Positions 46,219 through 58,452 of a DNA stretch of 64,000 bases are shown one piece after another. The translations under genes and the position numbers were made by a program. The number at the start of each line of letters is the position of its first letter. Within the stretch, counting starts at the first letter, position 1. Below the pieces are notes generated by a model. The model made no database searches. It worked only from the letters and a program-made list of their open reading frames with translations, and was not told the DNA's origin. The stretch comes from Alopecurus myosuroides (lineage: Eukaryota > Streptophyta > Magnoliopsida > Poales > Poaceae): assembly GCA_028641055.1 (NCBI GenBank), contig CM054061.1, positions 32,588,333 to 32,652,332 on the forward strand, given 5' to 3'.

Positions 46219-47718
46219 TGATACGTCCATTTTGCATCACTGTTTTATATTTCTATTTTCTATTATTCATCGATATATTTCATGTTATGATGCATCACTT
46301 ATGTTATTTTATATTATTTTGCATGTTTCATAATTTTTGGAGAATAAACACCGGGACCAGAGATCTGATGGAAAAAACACCATCGAGATACCCTATTTCA
46401 TAAGTTCAGAAGAAGAGGGGGGACACCGGAGATGTCTTAGAAGTTCATAGGAGGAGGCTAGCCCGAAGGGGAGCCAGAGGGGAGCCACCAGGGGCCCACA
46501 CCATGAGGTGGCACCCCCTTGGCCGCGCGGCCTGATGGTGTGGCCACCCAGGCCCACCTCTGGTCGGCCCCTTTCGCGTACTTGACCCCCAGGAAACCCT
46601 AAGCCCCAGACTATCATCGAAGAATTATTCCGCCGCCGCCTCGGGGCGGAAAACACCAGAGAGAGAAAAGCTCTTTGGCAGGGAGATCTGTCGGGAAAAT
46701 TCCTCTCCATAGAGGGGAAATCATCGCCATTGTCATTGTCATCGCTCCGGACATAATCAAGATCGTCATCATCATCACCCCCAGCACCGTCACCCTCATC
46801 ATCCACCGTCATCCCGCTGTAACAATTAGGGGCCTCTATCGTTGTTTTACATTAGATCTCTCTCCCGGTGTGGATTACTTGTTAGTAGTTGATGCTTGTG
46901 AGATTTATCGGTGTTAGCACTTTATGACCAGATTGTTATTATCCATTATATCACCTTATTATGATCCATATGATGTCTTTTGAGTAGTTTGTTTAGTTCT
47001 TGAGGACATGGGAGAAGTCATGATGTTAGTAGTGAAGTTATGTTGAAGTAATATCTCGTGGTTCGGTATTTAAGTTGTGGTGCTATTCTTCTAGTGCTGT
47101 CATGTGAACGTCGACTACATGGTACTTCAACTTTATGGGCCTAGGAGGATGCATTGTGTATTTGTATACTAATTGTGGGGTTTCCGGACTGACAGAAACC
47201 TAAACCCCCATTAGGAAACTAATGCACGAGGGAGCATAGAATCCCGAAGTTTTAAGCTTGTGGTTAGATTTATCTTAATTAATTTCTTGTAATTGCGGAT
47301 GCTTACGAGGGGTATAATCACAAGTATGTATTAGTCCTAGGTGGAAGGTACATTGGCATAGGTTCACCCACACAACACTTCACGAACCAATGGATATTAA
47401 TCAACCGTAATGAATCGAAAGCACTTGACGAAATTCTCATGTGTCCTCGAGAATGTTTGGTAGTCATAAGTAACACAACTGGCTTGTCCTTTTCTCTCAA
47501 AAGGATTGGGCCACTCGCTGCAATATTATTTACTCCACTTCATTTACTTGCCCTTTATTTAACTGCTATATTAAAAAAAACCCAAAAAAACCCGTTTGCT
47601 AGTGTTTACAGTGTATCCTCTATCCAACCTGCTTGTCAACACCTTGTGCCCCTCGTTAGGTTCGACACTCTTATTTATCGAAAGTACTACGATACGCCCC
47701 TATACTTGTGGGTCATCA
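46219..47718 (+). repeat. 3' LTR of H
   Basis: Begins TGATACGTCCATTTTGCATC, ends TTGTGGGTCATCA, and is colinear with 14783-16286. It is followed by the duplication GGCAT. Confidence 0.95.
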
Positions 47719-47746
47719 GGCATCGCCGAGCTTTGATGCTTATACT
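47719..47746 (-). mobile_element. Remainder of Gypsy-like remnant B
   Basis: Starts with the H target duplication GGCAT and continues the text broken at 14782. CCTTGGGCATCGCCGAGCTT resembles, reversed, the phrase AAGCTTGGGGATGCCCAAGG present in D at 56396-56415. Only about 28 bp remain before the LTR of C. Confidence 0.65.
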
Positions 47747-49345
47747 TTATACGTCTCCAATGTATCTATAATTTCTGATGTTCCATGTTCATATTGTGCC
47801 AATTCCTACATGTTTTCTATACACTTCATAGCAGTTTTATGCATTTTTTGGGACTAAACTATTTAGAGATGCCATAGTGCTAGTTCCTGTTTTCTGTTTT
47901 TTTTGTACTTCAGAAAAGTTGTTTTAGAAATATTCTCGGAATTGGACGAAACAAAAGCCAAAATCTCGATTTTTCTGTCACGTACACGGAGAACGAAGGG
48001 GCTCGAAGGTGGCCAGGGAGGCATCCCTTGGCCGCGCGGCCACGTGGTGTAGGCCCCCCTGGTCGCCCACCGACATTGCCTTTCCTCCTATATATTACCT
48101 TCCTCGGGAAAACCCTAAGTACCTAAGCCTCCATCCACGAAAAGTTTCGTAGCCTCCGCCGTCATCAACCCTAGTTCGGGAGGGTTCTAAAGCTCTCCCT
48201 GTACCATTCCGGAGAGAGAGGATCATCACGGGAGGTCTCTTCATCACCATGCCTACCTCCGGAGGGATGCGTGAGTAGTTCATCCTTGTACTACGGGTCA
48301 ATAATAGTAGCTAGATGGTTTTATTCTCCTATTTGTTCCATCATGTTTAGAACTTGTGAGGTGCCTAACATGATCAAGATCATCTTATTGTAATGCTACA
48401 TGTTGTGTTTGCTAGGATCTGACGTATATTGAATACTATTTCAAGTTGATTATATATCTAGCATATTTGTTATTTATGATCTTGCATTCTCTCCACTGCT
48501 AGTGGATGATTTGGCCAAGTAGATACTTTTGACTCCAAGAGGGAGTATTTATGCTAGATAGTGGGTTCATGCCTCCAGTAATCTGCGAGAGTGACAATAA
48601 CTTCTAAGATTGTGGATGTGATGTTGCCACTAGGGGCAAAACAACAATGCTTTGTCTAAGGATAATTGTGTTGTTTACATTACACACTTTACTTAATGCA
48701 ATAATCTGTTGCTTGCAACTTAATACCCAAAGTTCGCTCGGATTACGTCCCGAGGGTGGATTATTAGTCATAGATGCAGTTGGATAATGGTCTATGTATC
48801 ATGTTGTAATGCCCAAATGCATATCATAGTATTCATCATGTCATGTATATGCATTACATTGCATTCTCTATTTTTCAATTTCCCATCTCTAATTTGCTCA
48901 CCCAACATGTTATTTATCTGTTATGGAGAGACACCACTAGTGAACTGTGGACCCTGGTCTATTCTTTTGCACTGATAATACAACCTACTGCAACACACTG
49001 TTCTTTTTTTTCTTTGCAAAACTGTTCTCATTTCATCCACTGCAAACAACATCATTTTCCACACCATACGTCTAATTCTTTGTTTTCAGCAATATCAGTG
49101 AGATTGACAAATTCACTGTTTCGTTGGGGCAAAGTATATTTGTTGTGTTGTGTGTAGATTCCATGTTGCTGCTGAGCCGTGTAGCGCGCTCTGCCAACAT
49201 CAGTTGTCAACAACCTTCAGAAGTGATTTCTTTCTCCTACGGGTCCGATTAAAACTTGGTTTCTTATGGAGGGAAAAACTTGTTGCTGTACTCAGAGTAC
49301 CTTCCTCTTGGGGTCCCCTAACGAACGTGTGTTCTCATGCCATCA
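47747..49345 (+). repeat. 5' LTR of C
   Basis: Starts near TTATACGTCTCCAATGTATC (a mutated TGATACGTCTCCAACG start) and ends CATGCCATCA. The GC-rich part is followed by CCTATATATTACC (48088-48100), a likely TATA box. About 1.6 kb. Confidence 0.8.
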
Positions 49346-49355
49346 AGCTCTTTTC

Positions 49356-49372
49356 TGGCGACGTTGCCGGGG
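49356..49372 (+). other. Primer-binding site of C
   Basis: TGGCGACGTTGCCGGGG, one base different from the site in D. Confidence 0.88.
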
Positions 49373-49542
49373 AGGAAGAGGATTTATGCAAGGGGAGTCT
49401 CTCACGTCCAATATATTTTACTTTTTATTGTTTTATTAGTTTATTTTATTTTGTCTTGTTTGCTTTTGTATATATCAAAAACACAAAAAATTAGTTCCTA
49501 TTATAGTTGTTATTTTTGTTATCCCGTTTTAATATCGCTAAA

Positions 49543-50544
49543 ATGAGTAACCCTGAGAACACTAAGTTGTGTGACTTTACTAGCACAAACAACAATGATT
49601 TTATTTGTACACCTATTGCTCCACCTGCTCCTAATGCATATTTTTATGAAATTAATCCCGCCCTGTTAAATATTGTTATGATAGAGCAATTTTCTGGTGT
49701 TAGTACTGATGATGCTGCTGCTCACCTTAATAATTTTGTTGAACTTTGTGAGATGCAAAAGTATAAGTATATAGATGGAGATATTATTAAACTGGAATTG
49801 TTTCCTTTCTCTTTGAGAGGAAGAGCTAAAGAATGGTTGCTATCTTTGCCTAAAAATATTATTGATTCTTGGACTAAATGTAAAGGTGCTTTCATTGGAA
49901 AATATTATCCTCCTGCTTAGATTATATCTCTGAGAAGTTATATTATGAATTTGAAACAGCTTGATAATAAGCATGTTGCTCAAGCTTGGGAAAGAATGAA
50001 ATCTTTGGTAATGAATTGACCCACACATGGACTTGCTACTTGGATGATCATCCGAACCTTTTATGCACGTCTGAATTTTTCTTCAAGAAACCCTCTGGGT
50101 TCAGCTGCTGGACGTAACTTTATGTCCATCAATTTCGGTGCTGCAGCAAAGCTTCTTGATGATATGATGATAAATTATTCTGAATGGCACACTAAGAGAG
50201 CTCCACAAGGTAAGAAGGTAAATTCTGTTGAAGAAACCTCTTCCTTGAGTGATAGGCTTGATACTATTATGTCTATTCTTGTTAATGGTAAAACTCATGT
50301 TGTTCCAAATAATGTTCCTTTATCCTCTTTGGTTTCTCAAGAAGAGCATGTTGATGTGAACCTCATTAGTAACAATAATTTCAACAACAATGGTTATAGA
50401 AATAATTTTGGTAATAACAATTATAAGCCCTATCATTCTAATAGTGGCAATAGTTATTCTTGTGGTAGATCTGGAATGCCTAGTGAGGAAAGGATTTTAG
50501 AAGTTGAAAGAGCCACTAAGAACTTTATGCAAATGCAATATTAG
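49543..50544 (+). pseudogene. Gag of element C with in-frame stops
   Basis: From ATG 49543: MSNPENTKLCDFTS, AYFYEINPALLNIV, EQFSGVSTDDAAAHLNNFVE, then LFPFSLRGRAKEWLLSLP. A stop (TAG) at 49918-49920 follows YYPPA. The text goes on as LRSYIMNLKQLDNKHVAQAW with another stop near 50018, and resumes with NPLGSAAGRNFMSIN, AAAKLLDDMMINYSEWHTKR and an Asn-rich segment around 50380-50450. The frame stops again at 50544. Gag is the particle protein; the ORF is dead. Confidence 0.87.
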
Positions 50545-50884
50545 CAGAATAAATTATTCACTAAAACCATGGAGGAACAATCTACTATGTTGAAAAATAT
50601 TAGTCATCAAATTGAAAATTTAAATAAGGAAATTTCTGGTTTGGAAGTTAAAATTTTGAATGGTGAAACCTGTATTTCATCCATGTCTGAAGCACAATCT
50701 TCTTTGATTAATAGCTGCTACTAATAGCATTCAAGTTAGAATTGATGACAATGTTAGGATGTTGGCCGAATTGCATTCTAGGTAGGAAAGAGATAATAGA
50801 TAGCTCGAAAAAATAATATAACTAGAGTTTGTACTATTACCACCACTAGTAATGTTGAAGTTTCAAATGCTAGTAAACCTCCTA

Positions 50885-50984
50885 TTCCCTCCGGTACGAA
50901 AAAAGTTTCGCCAGGATAGCTAAGATTTTGTACGTGCGAAGTAGTTTTTTCACGCCACTTTTTTTTGGATTGGAGGGAGTTCTA
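50885..50984. mobile_element. Stowaway-like MITE in element C
   Basis: About 100 bp. The left end CCCTCCGGTACGAAAAAAG and the right end, reversed, CCCTCCAATCCAAAAAAAAG form a terminal repeat with mismatches, flanked by TA on both sides. Size, ends and TA duplication fit Stowaway. Confidence 0.72.
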
Positions 50985-51311
50985 TTTGAGGTAAAGTAAT
51001 TGGTGTTGTAAATGTCTCCACTTCTTCTGTTAAACGTTTAAAATTTCCTAAAACCACTGAAACCGTTTCTGATAAAAGTGCAGAATTTTTTTGAAATATG
51101 GGAGCCAATGGTCCCATTACCTTTGATAATAATCATTCTGATTTTGATGGTTGAAATATTTTTGAACTAGTTATTTTCCAAAAAAATCTTGCTAGAAGTC
51201 CTAATGCTAGTGCTATAAATATGGATTTTACAAAACATATTACAAATGCTCTCATTCAAGTTAGAGAAGAAAAGTTAAAACGTGAAGCCTCTATCCCTAG
51301 GAAGTTAGAAG

Positions 51312-51772
51312 ATGGTTGGGAGCCCATCATTAAAATCGAAGATGGATGATTTTAGTTGTAATGCTTTATGTGCTCTTGGTTCTATTATCTCTGTTATGCC
51401 TAAGAAACTCTATGATATGCTTGATTTATCACCTTTGGAACACTGTTATTTGGATGTTCATCTTGCTGATAATGCTAAGAAGAAATCTTTGCGAGAGTTG
51501 ATGATATTGTTATCATGGTTAACAATAACCTTGTCCCCGTTGATTTTGTTGTTATGAATATTGAATGCAATGCTTTTTGTCTTATTATTTTGGGAAGACC
51601 TTGTGTTAGAACTGTTGGTGATGTTATTGACATGAAAGAGGGGAATATTAAATATCAATTCCCACTCAAGAAAGGTATGGAACACTTTCCTAGAAATAGA
51701 ATGAAGATACCTTTTGATTCTATTATTAGAACAAATTATGATGTTGATGCTTCTCCACTTGAAAATATTTGA
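51312..51772 (+). pseudogene. Aspartic protease relic of element C, catalytic Asp lost
   Basis: The loop reads CALGSIISVMPKKLYDML where functional relatives, such as G in this window, have CDLGAxVSVMP, so Asp is Ala. Then LEHCYLDVHLADN and, after a frame change near 51480, DFVVMNIECNAFCLIILGRP, VRTVGDVIDMKEGNIKYQFP and a stop at 51770-51772. Nothing like reverse transcriptase follows. Confidence 0.85.
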
Positions 51773-53267
51773 TTCTTGCTTTCTGTGCCTAGCTGAAAGG
51801 CGTTAAATAAAAGCACTCTTGGGAGATAACCCATGTTTATTTCTTTAATTTTTCTTTTGTTTTATTTCATACAAGGTGTTGTTTACTTCAACAACTCCTT
51901 TGTATCTTTACTTTTTCGAATGGTTGTGCCAAATAAAGTCTCTAGTGGAAAGTTGATGCTAGATTCGGATTTCTGCGCAGGAACAGATTTTGGCTGTCCA
52001 CCATTTAATTCAAAATAAATTCCAGAAAAATAGAAACATCCTGAAATATTTTTTGCGTGATCTCTAGATATGTATGCAACTTTTCTTAGTTCCGGGTTTT
52101 CATATCTGAGCAATGTAAGTGCCTCGAAACAATTCGCCTTTACAGACTGTTCTGGTTTTGACAGATTCTGCCTTTAATTTTGCATTCTATCTTTTCCTAT
52201 GTTGAGTGGATTTATTTTCTCCACAAAACATCACTGGCTGTAGCTAATGTTTAGAAAGTGTTGGTAATGCTTGTGTCCATGCAGAACATGCGAGTTTTTC
52301 ATTATGAACTAACCCTCTAATGAGAATTACTTTGAGTTTGGTGTGAAGGAAGTAATCAAGGATCGAGAGAAGAGGATGATATAATGTGATCAAGAAGAGT
52401 GAAAAGCCTAATCTTGGGGATGTCCACGTGGATCTTCCCACCAAATTTCAAGAATACTCAAGTGTATAAGCTTGGGGATGTCCAAGGCATCCCCGTCTTC
52501 TCAACAACTTATCAGGTCATTTCTAGTGAAACTATATTTTTATTCGTTCACATCTTATGTACTTTACTTGGAGCGCCTTTTTGTTTTTATATTCTGTAAT
52601 AAACTTGGTTGAATCCTAGAATTTTTGTGTGGAGAGAGACACGCTCCGCTTTTTCATATGAATACTCGCATTCATCATTTATTGTCTAGCCGCTGCAATT
52701 CTTTTAACTCATGTTTTTCATGCATCTCTTATTCAGATCTGTTAGTTCTTGTAGAGTAGTACTCTCTTGTTTCATTGATAAATTATTTGGAGAGTCTGTG
52801 TTGAAATAAATTGATTGGTGTTGGAGAAGAATAAAATATTTCATGCTTATAATGGTGCAATAGGAAGCTTGTTTAGACTGTGGCTTAGACTTTAACATGT
52901 CATGTTAGATATTATTTTAATTGTATGCTTAGTAGATGTAGTATGACTTGTCTCAAATATATGAGAGTGCTTAATGTGCCATTGAAAGAAATCATGAGTT
53001 GTTTTTACCATCTCGAAGCATAATAATATTCTCCTCTGATGCTTTATTTGGGTTGACTTGGCACATGCTCACACCATGTTTTGACTACAATATAGTCACC
53101 TCTAGCCTCTATGATCATTTATTTTTTGAATTGTAATATCAGTTATGCTTTGATTAATAATGTTTTTTCACTATGCATGATTATGGCCGTTATTGCTCTC
53201 TTAGTTTGTCGCTCCCAGTCTCTTGCTAGCCTGCTCCTGTACTAAGCATGAGCTCTACTCATGCAAC
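51773..53267 (+). other. 3' non-coding region of C, first part
   Basis: No coherent frame. Contains the twice-repeated phrase CTTGGGGATGTCC (near 52414 and 52471), a word common in the 3' parts of these elements. It is broken at GCAAC (53263-53267) by D and continues at 59884. Confidence 0.75.
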
Positions 53268-54684
53268 TGATACGTAATAAACGTATCCTTAATTTCTGAT
53301 GTTCCATGTTGTTTTCATGCCATATGCTACATGTTTTCCTTAAACTTTATGTCATTTTAATCGATTTCCCGGTACTAACCTATTGACAAGATGCCACGGA
53401 GCCAGTTCTTGTTTTCTGTTGTTTTTAGTTTCAAAAAAGTTATTTTGGAAATATTCTAGGAATTGGATGATTCAAAACCTAAAAGTCCTAGAAGTCCTGG
53501 TGGGTCAACAAAGTCTAAAGGAGACCCGGAGGGGGGCCCCGGAGCCCCCACACCATGCCTGGGTGTTGGTGGCCCCCTGGTCGCGCCTGGGGGTGGTGTG
53601 GGCCCCTTGGGCTCCCAGCGCCATCGCCCTTTCGCCTATATATGCCCCCGATGCATCAACCCTAAAGAAACCGGCCCCCTTCCATGAAAAGTTCCATAGC
53701 TCCGCCGCCACCGCGGACAAGTTTTGGGGGACATAATTCTCTGTTCCGCCACCCTGCCGAGACGGGGAAGTGCCCCCGGATCCATCTCCATCGACTCCAC
53801 CGCCATCTTCATCGCCGTTCCTGTCTCCTATGATGAGGAGGGAGTAGTTCTCCCCCGGGGCTGAGGGCTCTACCGGTAGCTATGTGTTTCATCTCTTTCT
53901 CCCATGGTGTGATCTTTATGTGATCATGAGCTTTGTAATCTAGTTAAATAAGTAGATGCTATTCTTCACCGATTATGCTACTCAAGTGGTTTTTTTATGA
54001 GATCTCCATAGACACTTTGATCACGGTGTAAAGGTGACAGTGTGTGCACCGTGTGGTTTAGCATGATATTTATATCTTGTGTTGGATGACCCTGTGAAAT
54101 TGTGGTGTTTGTCTAGAACCTTCTAGGGCGCTCATAGTGACAGCATGGGGTTAACTAGACATGGGAATGCGACTTTGAGGAGTGTTGTTACAGCCCTACG
54201 CAATGAATTGGTTTGTTATTCGACCGGAGAGTGGTTCGGAGTAGCATAGTGAAGAGAGATATTTATTCATTCAATTATGTTATCATTGTTGAGAGTGTTC
54301 ACTAGTGAAAGTATGATCCCCAGGCCTTGTTTCTAAGCATTGAAACACCGTTTACAATCAGTTCTGCTACGTGTTTGCTTGCTTCCATTTTTATTTCAGA
54401 TTGCTATTATCACTTACAATCATCCATATTACTTGTATTTCACTCTCTCTTCTCCGAACTAGTGCACCTATACAACTGACAATTGTATTAGGTGTGTTGG
54501 GGACAGAAGAGACTTCTTGTATCGTGATTGCAGGGTTGCTTGAGAGGGATACCTTTGACCTCTACCTCCCTGAGTTCGATAAACCTTGGGTAATCCACTT
54601 AAGGGAAACTTGTTGATGTTCTACAAACCTTTGCACTTAGAGGCCCAACACTGTCTACAGGAATAGAAGCGTGCGTAGACATCA
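53268..54684 (+). repeat. 5' LTR of D
   Basis: TGATACGTAATAAACG to GTGCGTAGACATCA. A likely TATA box lies in CGCCTATATATGCCC (about 53633-53647). Same family as 58453-59883, 60120-61492 and inverted fragment F. Confidence 0.93.
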
Positions 54685-54694
54685 AGCTCTTTTC

Positions 54695-54711
54695 TGGCGC
54701 CGTTGCCGGGG
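54695..54711 (+). other. Primer-binding site of D
   Basis: TGGCGCCGTTGCCGGGG ten bases inside the LTR; the cleanest copy of this site in the window. Confidence 0.92.
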
Positions 54712-54858
54712 AGGTTAGGTAAAAGGTAATCACATCCTGTATGAGTGCTCGAAGTTATTTCCTTTAGATTATGCAATTTTATATTTTTATTTCTTTTTTT
54801 CACTAGTTAGGCTTATTTTTACTTGTTCCTTGTTTTTATTTTCACTAGTTAGGCTTAA

Positions 54859-55521
54859 TGGAAAACAACAAAAATATGAGAGATCTTTATAATATTTATC
54901 TCGAGTTAGGACATGAAGTGTTTGAAGAGAAAATTAAAAAACCTATGGAGCAATGTTATTAGTATGAATTCTTTGAACACCATTATTGCAAATGCTATGG
55001 AAAAGTCTAAGCTTGGGGAAGCTAATTTTGATGAATATGATATTTTTAGTCCCCCAAGTTTTGAGGAGGAAATTTTCTTTGATGATACTTTTCCTCCAAT
55101 ATATGATACTTATAATGATTGCAGTATTCTAGTTCCACCTACTATTGATGATAAATTTTATTGTGATCATGATATGCCTTCTATATATGATGTTTACAAT
55201 GATGAACATGCTATTTTCAGTCCACCTACTATTGAGGAAAAAATTAATTATGATTATAATATACCTGCTATACTTGATGATTATGGTGATGAGAATAATA
55301 ATGATAGCTATATTTTTGAATTTGCTCCCACTACTATTAAGAGAATGACTATGCTTATGTGGAGAGTAATAATTCTTTTATGCATGAGGCTCATGATAAA
55401 AATATTTTATGTGATAGTTATATTGTTAATTTTATTCATGATGCTACTGAAAGTTATTATGAGAGAGGGAAACATTGTTTTATGCATCTCAACAATATCA
55501 AGTTTCCCCTCTTTATGTTGA
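54859..55521 (+). pseudogene. Acidic repeat ORF of element D, frameshifted
   Basis: A short frame from ATG 54859 (MENNKNMRDLYNIYLELG) stops after about 34 codons, and an overlapping frame opens at 54913 (202 codons). Residues 43-127 of the second frame hold three imperfect 27-29 residue repeats: IFSPPSFEEEIFFDD...YDTYND, ILVPPTIDDKFYCDH...YDVYNDE and IFSPPTIEEKINYDY...DDYGDE. The protein is strongly acidic. It is not gag, protease or polymerase. I recall similar frames in other Triticeae non-autonomous elements, but know of no function. Confidence 0.65.
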
Positions 55522-58452
55522 AATTTTTGAAGTTGCACTTGTTTTGCTTTCCTATGGTTGTTGCTTTGTGCTTTCATGACTTGTTTTTCTACAAGATTCT
55601 TTTTCATGGGAAGTTGGTTAGACTTAAACTTGTTTTACATTTGCTTCTTGATGCTCTCTTTTTCTTCAATTTTTCTCATATGAGCATCTTCTCAAATTAT
55701 CATGCCTAGCTAAAGGCTTTAAAGAAAAGAACTTCTTGTGAGATAACCCATGGTTTTAATTCTTCTTTGTTTTTCTCTGTTTTCTTTAAGTCAATGTGTT
55801 TTATACTTCTGTAGCAACTCCTTTGTATCTTTATTTTTCATGTTTTAGTTGTGCCAAGTAAAGTTCCTGACAAGAGTTAGAGTTGGTTTTGGATTTCTGC
55901 GCAGGAAACAGATTTCTGCTATCCACCGTAAAAAATCGTATAAATCACAGAAAGAACAAATGGGCCTGAATTTTGTGTGTGATTATTCCCCAGGTAATTA
56001 CGAAACTTTTTCGTTCTTTAAGGTTTTCGATCTGAGCAACGTAAGTGCCCCGAAAAAATTCGTCTCTACAGACTGTTCTGGTTTTGGAAGATTCTGCCGT
56101 TTTTCTTGCATTTGCTCTTTTACGATGTCAAGTGGATTTCTTTGCTTCAGAAACATCAGTGGATCTAGCTAATGTTTAAAAGTATCAATATCACTTGTGC
56201 CCTTACAGAACCCATGAATTTTTTATTGTTGCACTAACCCTCTAATGCGAATTACCCTTTGAGTGTGGTGTGAAGGAAGTTCTCAAGGGTCAAGAGAAGA
56301 GGGTGATATAATGTGATGAAGAAGAGTGCAAGGTCAAATCTTGGGGATGTCCCTGTGGTTCATCCCATTAAATTATAAGAAGACTCAAGCATCTAAGCTT
56401 GGGGATGCCCAAGGCATCCCCTTGTTCATCAATAATTTATCACGTCACTTCTAGTGAAACTATATTTTTATTCGGTCACATCATATGAATTTTACTTGGA
56501 GCGTCAGTTATTTCTGTTTTCAGTTTTTTATTTTTCTTTGCTCTAGCTTATGGTTGGATCCTATCATACTTGTTTTGGAGAGATACACGCTCTGTTTTCA
56601 TTGCTTAGAACACTCTAGTTTTCATTCTTATTGTTCTGTGAGTGTTCACTTTTTGCTATTACTGTGTTTAGCCCTTGTTTTTATGCATCTCTTTTTCAGA
56701 GTTGTTAGTTTCAGTAAAGTTATGTGAGTACTCTCTTGCTTTCTTGCTGTATCATTTAGATAGTTTTTGTTAAAACATATTTTGTATGGTGCTTGTTGGA
56801 AAAAGAAACTGCTACGTGTGGTAGATGGTATAACGAAAAAGCTTGCATATTCTTGTAGATCACTAAAATGTTTCACTTGATTATTTGCTGTTGTTTTGAG
56901 ATATTAATATGCTTAATGGTAAACGTGTTGGTCTATTAGAGTAAAAACAGTTAATGGTTGGTGTAAAAGCTTGAAACTATGCCACACTCAAATAATTAGT
57001 TGATAGGATAATGGTATATGACTTCCTTTTCTGATAGCAATCGTAATGGATTTTTGTTACGCGCTACGGTCGGGGTAGCTAACAGTGACTTGTCACTGCC
57101 AAGGACCCTCTTGGAGTGATTTTCATAATGCCTTGTGAGATCATCATTTTATTTGGAATCTTTTAACTTGTGAGTTCTATGTTGCGGTTTTCTGGCACTT
57201 CCACCATCCATATTTTCTAGCCTCTTCGGTACTGGGCATTGCTCATTTTCACATTTAGAGTTGGTGCAAACTTTGCCAGTACATCCAAACCCCGTGGGAG
57301 AACTTTGTTCTTCTACACATAAGCCAAAAATTATCTTCCTCAAAACAGCCACCATACCTACCTACCATGGCATTCCCATAGCCATTCCGAGATATATTTC
57401 CATACAACATCCATCATCATTATGTTACTTGGCATGCTTCATTGTTGTTTTGCATACTGCTACACTGGCAGGAGCATTTAGTTTTATTCATCACAGATAT
57501 TTCAGTTTGAGTTATGAGTACTAAAAGTGTGTTGATTCATTGTAAAATAGAGTGTTTCCCCTACCAGTGAGGTTATATATCAAAAAATAAAAATAAAGAG
57601 AAAAAGCCCAAAAGGAGAAAAATATAAAAATAAAGAAAGAGGCAAAAGAGAGAAAATAAAGAGAGAGGGGGCAGCATTACTATCATTTATTCCACACTTT
57701 TGCTTTGTTTAGCATCATTACTTCAGTTTGGAGATAGTTTTCATATTATGACTTGCATAACTATGTGGGGAATTTACATTATATAACTTGGCTTGTATAT
57801 TCCAATGATGAGCCTCCTCAAAAGAGCTCTAGGTCTTCGTGAGCAAGCAGGTTGGATGCACCCCCCCTCTAGTTCCATCGGAGAGCTTTCATACACAATA
57901 GCTCTATGTGCATCCGTTGTGTGGCAATCACTACTCCTTGCATAATTTCGATTATAAGACTTCCTCTTGTCCAATGATCACTTTCAGTTTTGTGAGACTT
58001 TCATCCATTGACCATCCAAACCCCCCATAATGTTCTTTTAGCCACAACATCCTGGTGCCATGAACCAATAAAGAACGCTTGCTTGGTTTGAGTGCACAAT
58101 TAATTGAATGGTTTTCCTACGTGCATATTGTTGTCACTTGACTTGATCCTAACAGGAGTTGTTGTGAGAGTTTGATGCCTTGGATTATTATATTGTTGTT
58201 CTTGAAGCTTAAATCATCTTTAATAAACCATTGCATGGTTGATTGTGTTTTAGTATTGATTCATTGAAAGGTTTTACTTTGTTATTCCTAATGATTTTAC
58301 ATTACTCTTTCATATCAACTATAAACCACAACCTTTATTCATTTGATCCTATTTTACATGCTTTACATTACTATGATGATTAAGTTTATGTTGGTAGCAT
58401 TTTACCTCATAAATTATTTGTTTTGTCGTTTACCTACTCGAGGACGGGATGT
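55522..58452 (+). other. 3' internal region of D, no gene
   Basis: A hydrophobic frame at 55359-55709 may be a continuation of the acidic ORF after a frameshift (ESNNSFMHEAHDKNIL, then FPLFMLKFLKLHLF). The rest is non-coding: the CTTGGGGATGCCC words near 56398, a purine-rich tract at 57580-57680 and the polypurine stretch GAGGACGGGATGT before 58453. Confidence 0.7.

Larger units (their letters stand above)
14783..47718 (+). mobile_element. Gypsy LTR retrotransposon H, with nested Copia, Gypsy and hAT insertions
   Basis: LTRs at 14783-16286 (1,504 bp) and 46219-47718 (1,500 bp), both TG...CA, flanked by a perfect 5-bp duplication GGCAT (14778-14782 and 47719-47723). The primer-binding site is just inside the left LTR and a polypurine tract AAGCTTGGGGGAG lies at 46206-46218. 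Order of parts: gag (to 17132), nested Copia region, protease, RT C-terminal end, RNase H, nested hAT, integrase, long 3' non-coding part. The reverse transcriptase core is missing, so it is not autonomous. The LTRs differ at about 13 of the first 205 positions by eye, so the insertion is not recent. Confidence 0.93.

Noticed and set aside
55359..55709. Hydrophobic 116-codon frame as a possible envelope-like gene of D
   Set aside because: No signal peptide plus ectodomain layout, no glycosylation-rich region, and it fits as a frameshifted tail of the acidic ORF.
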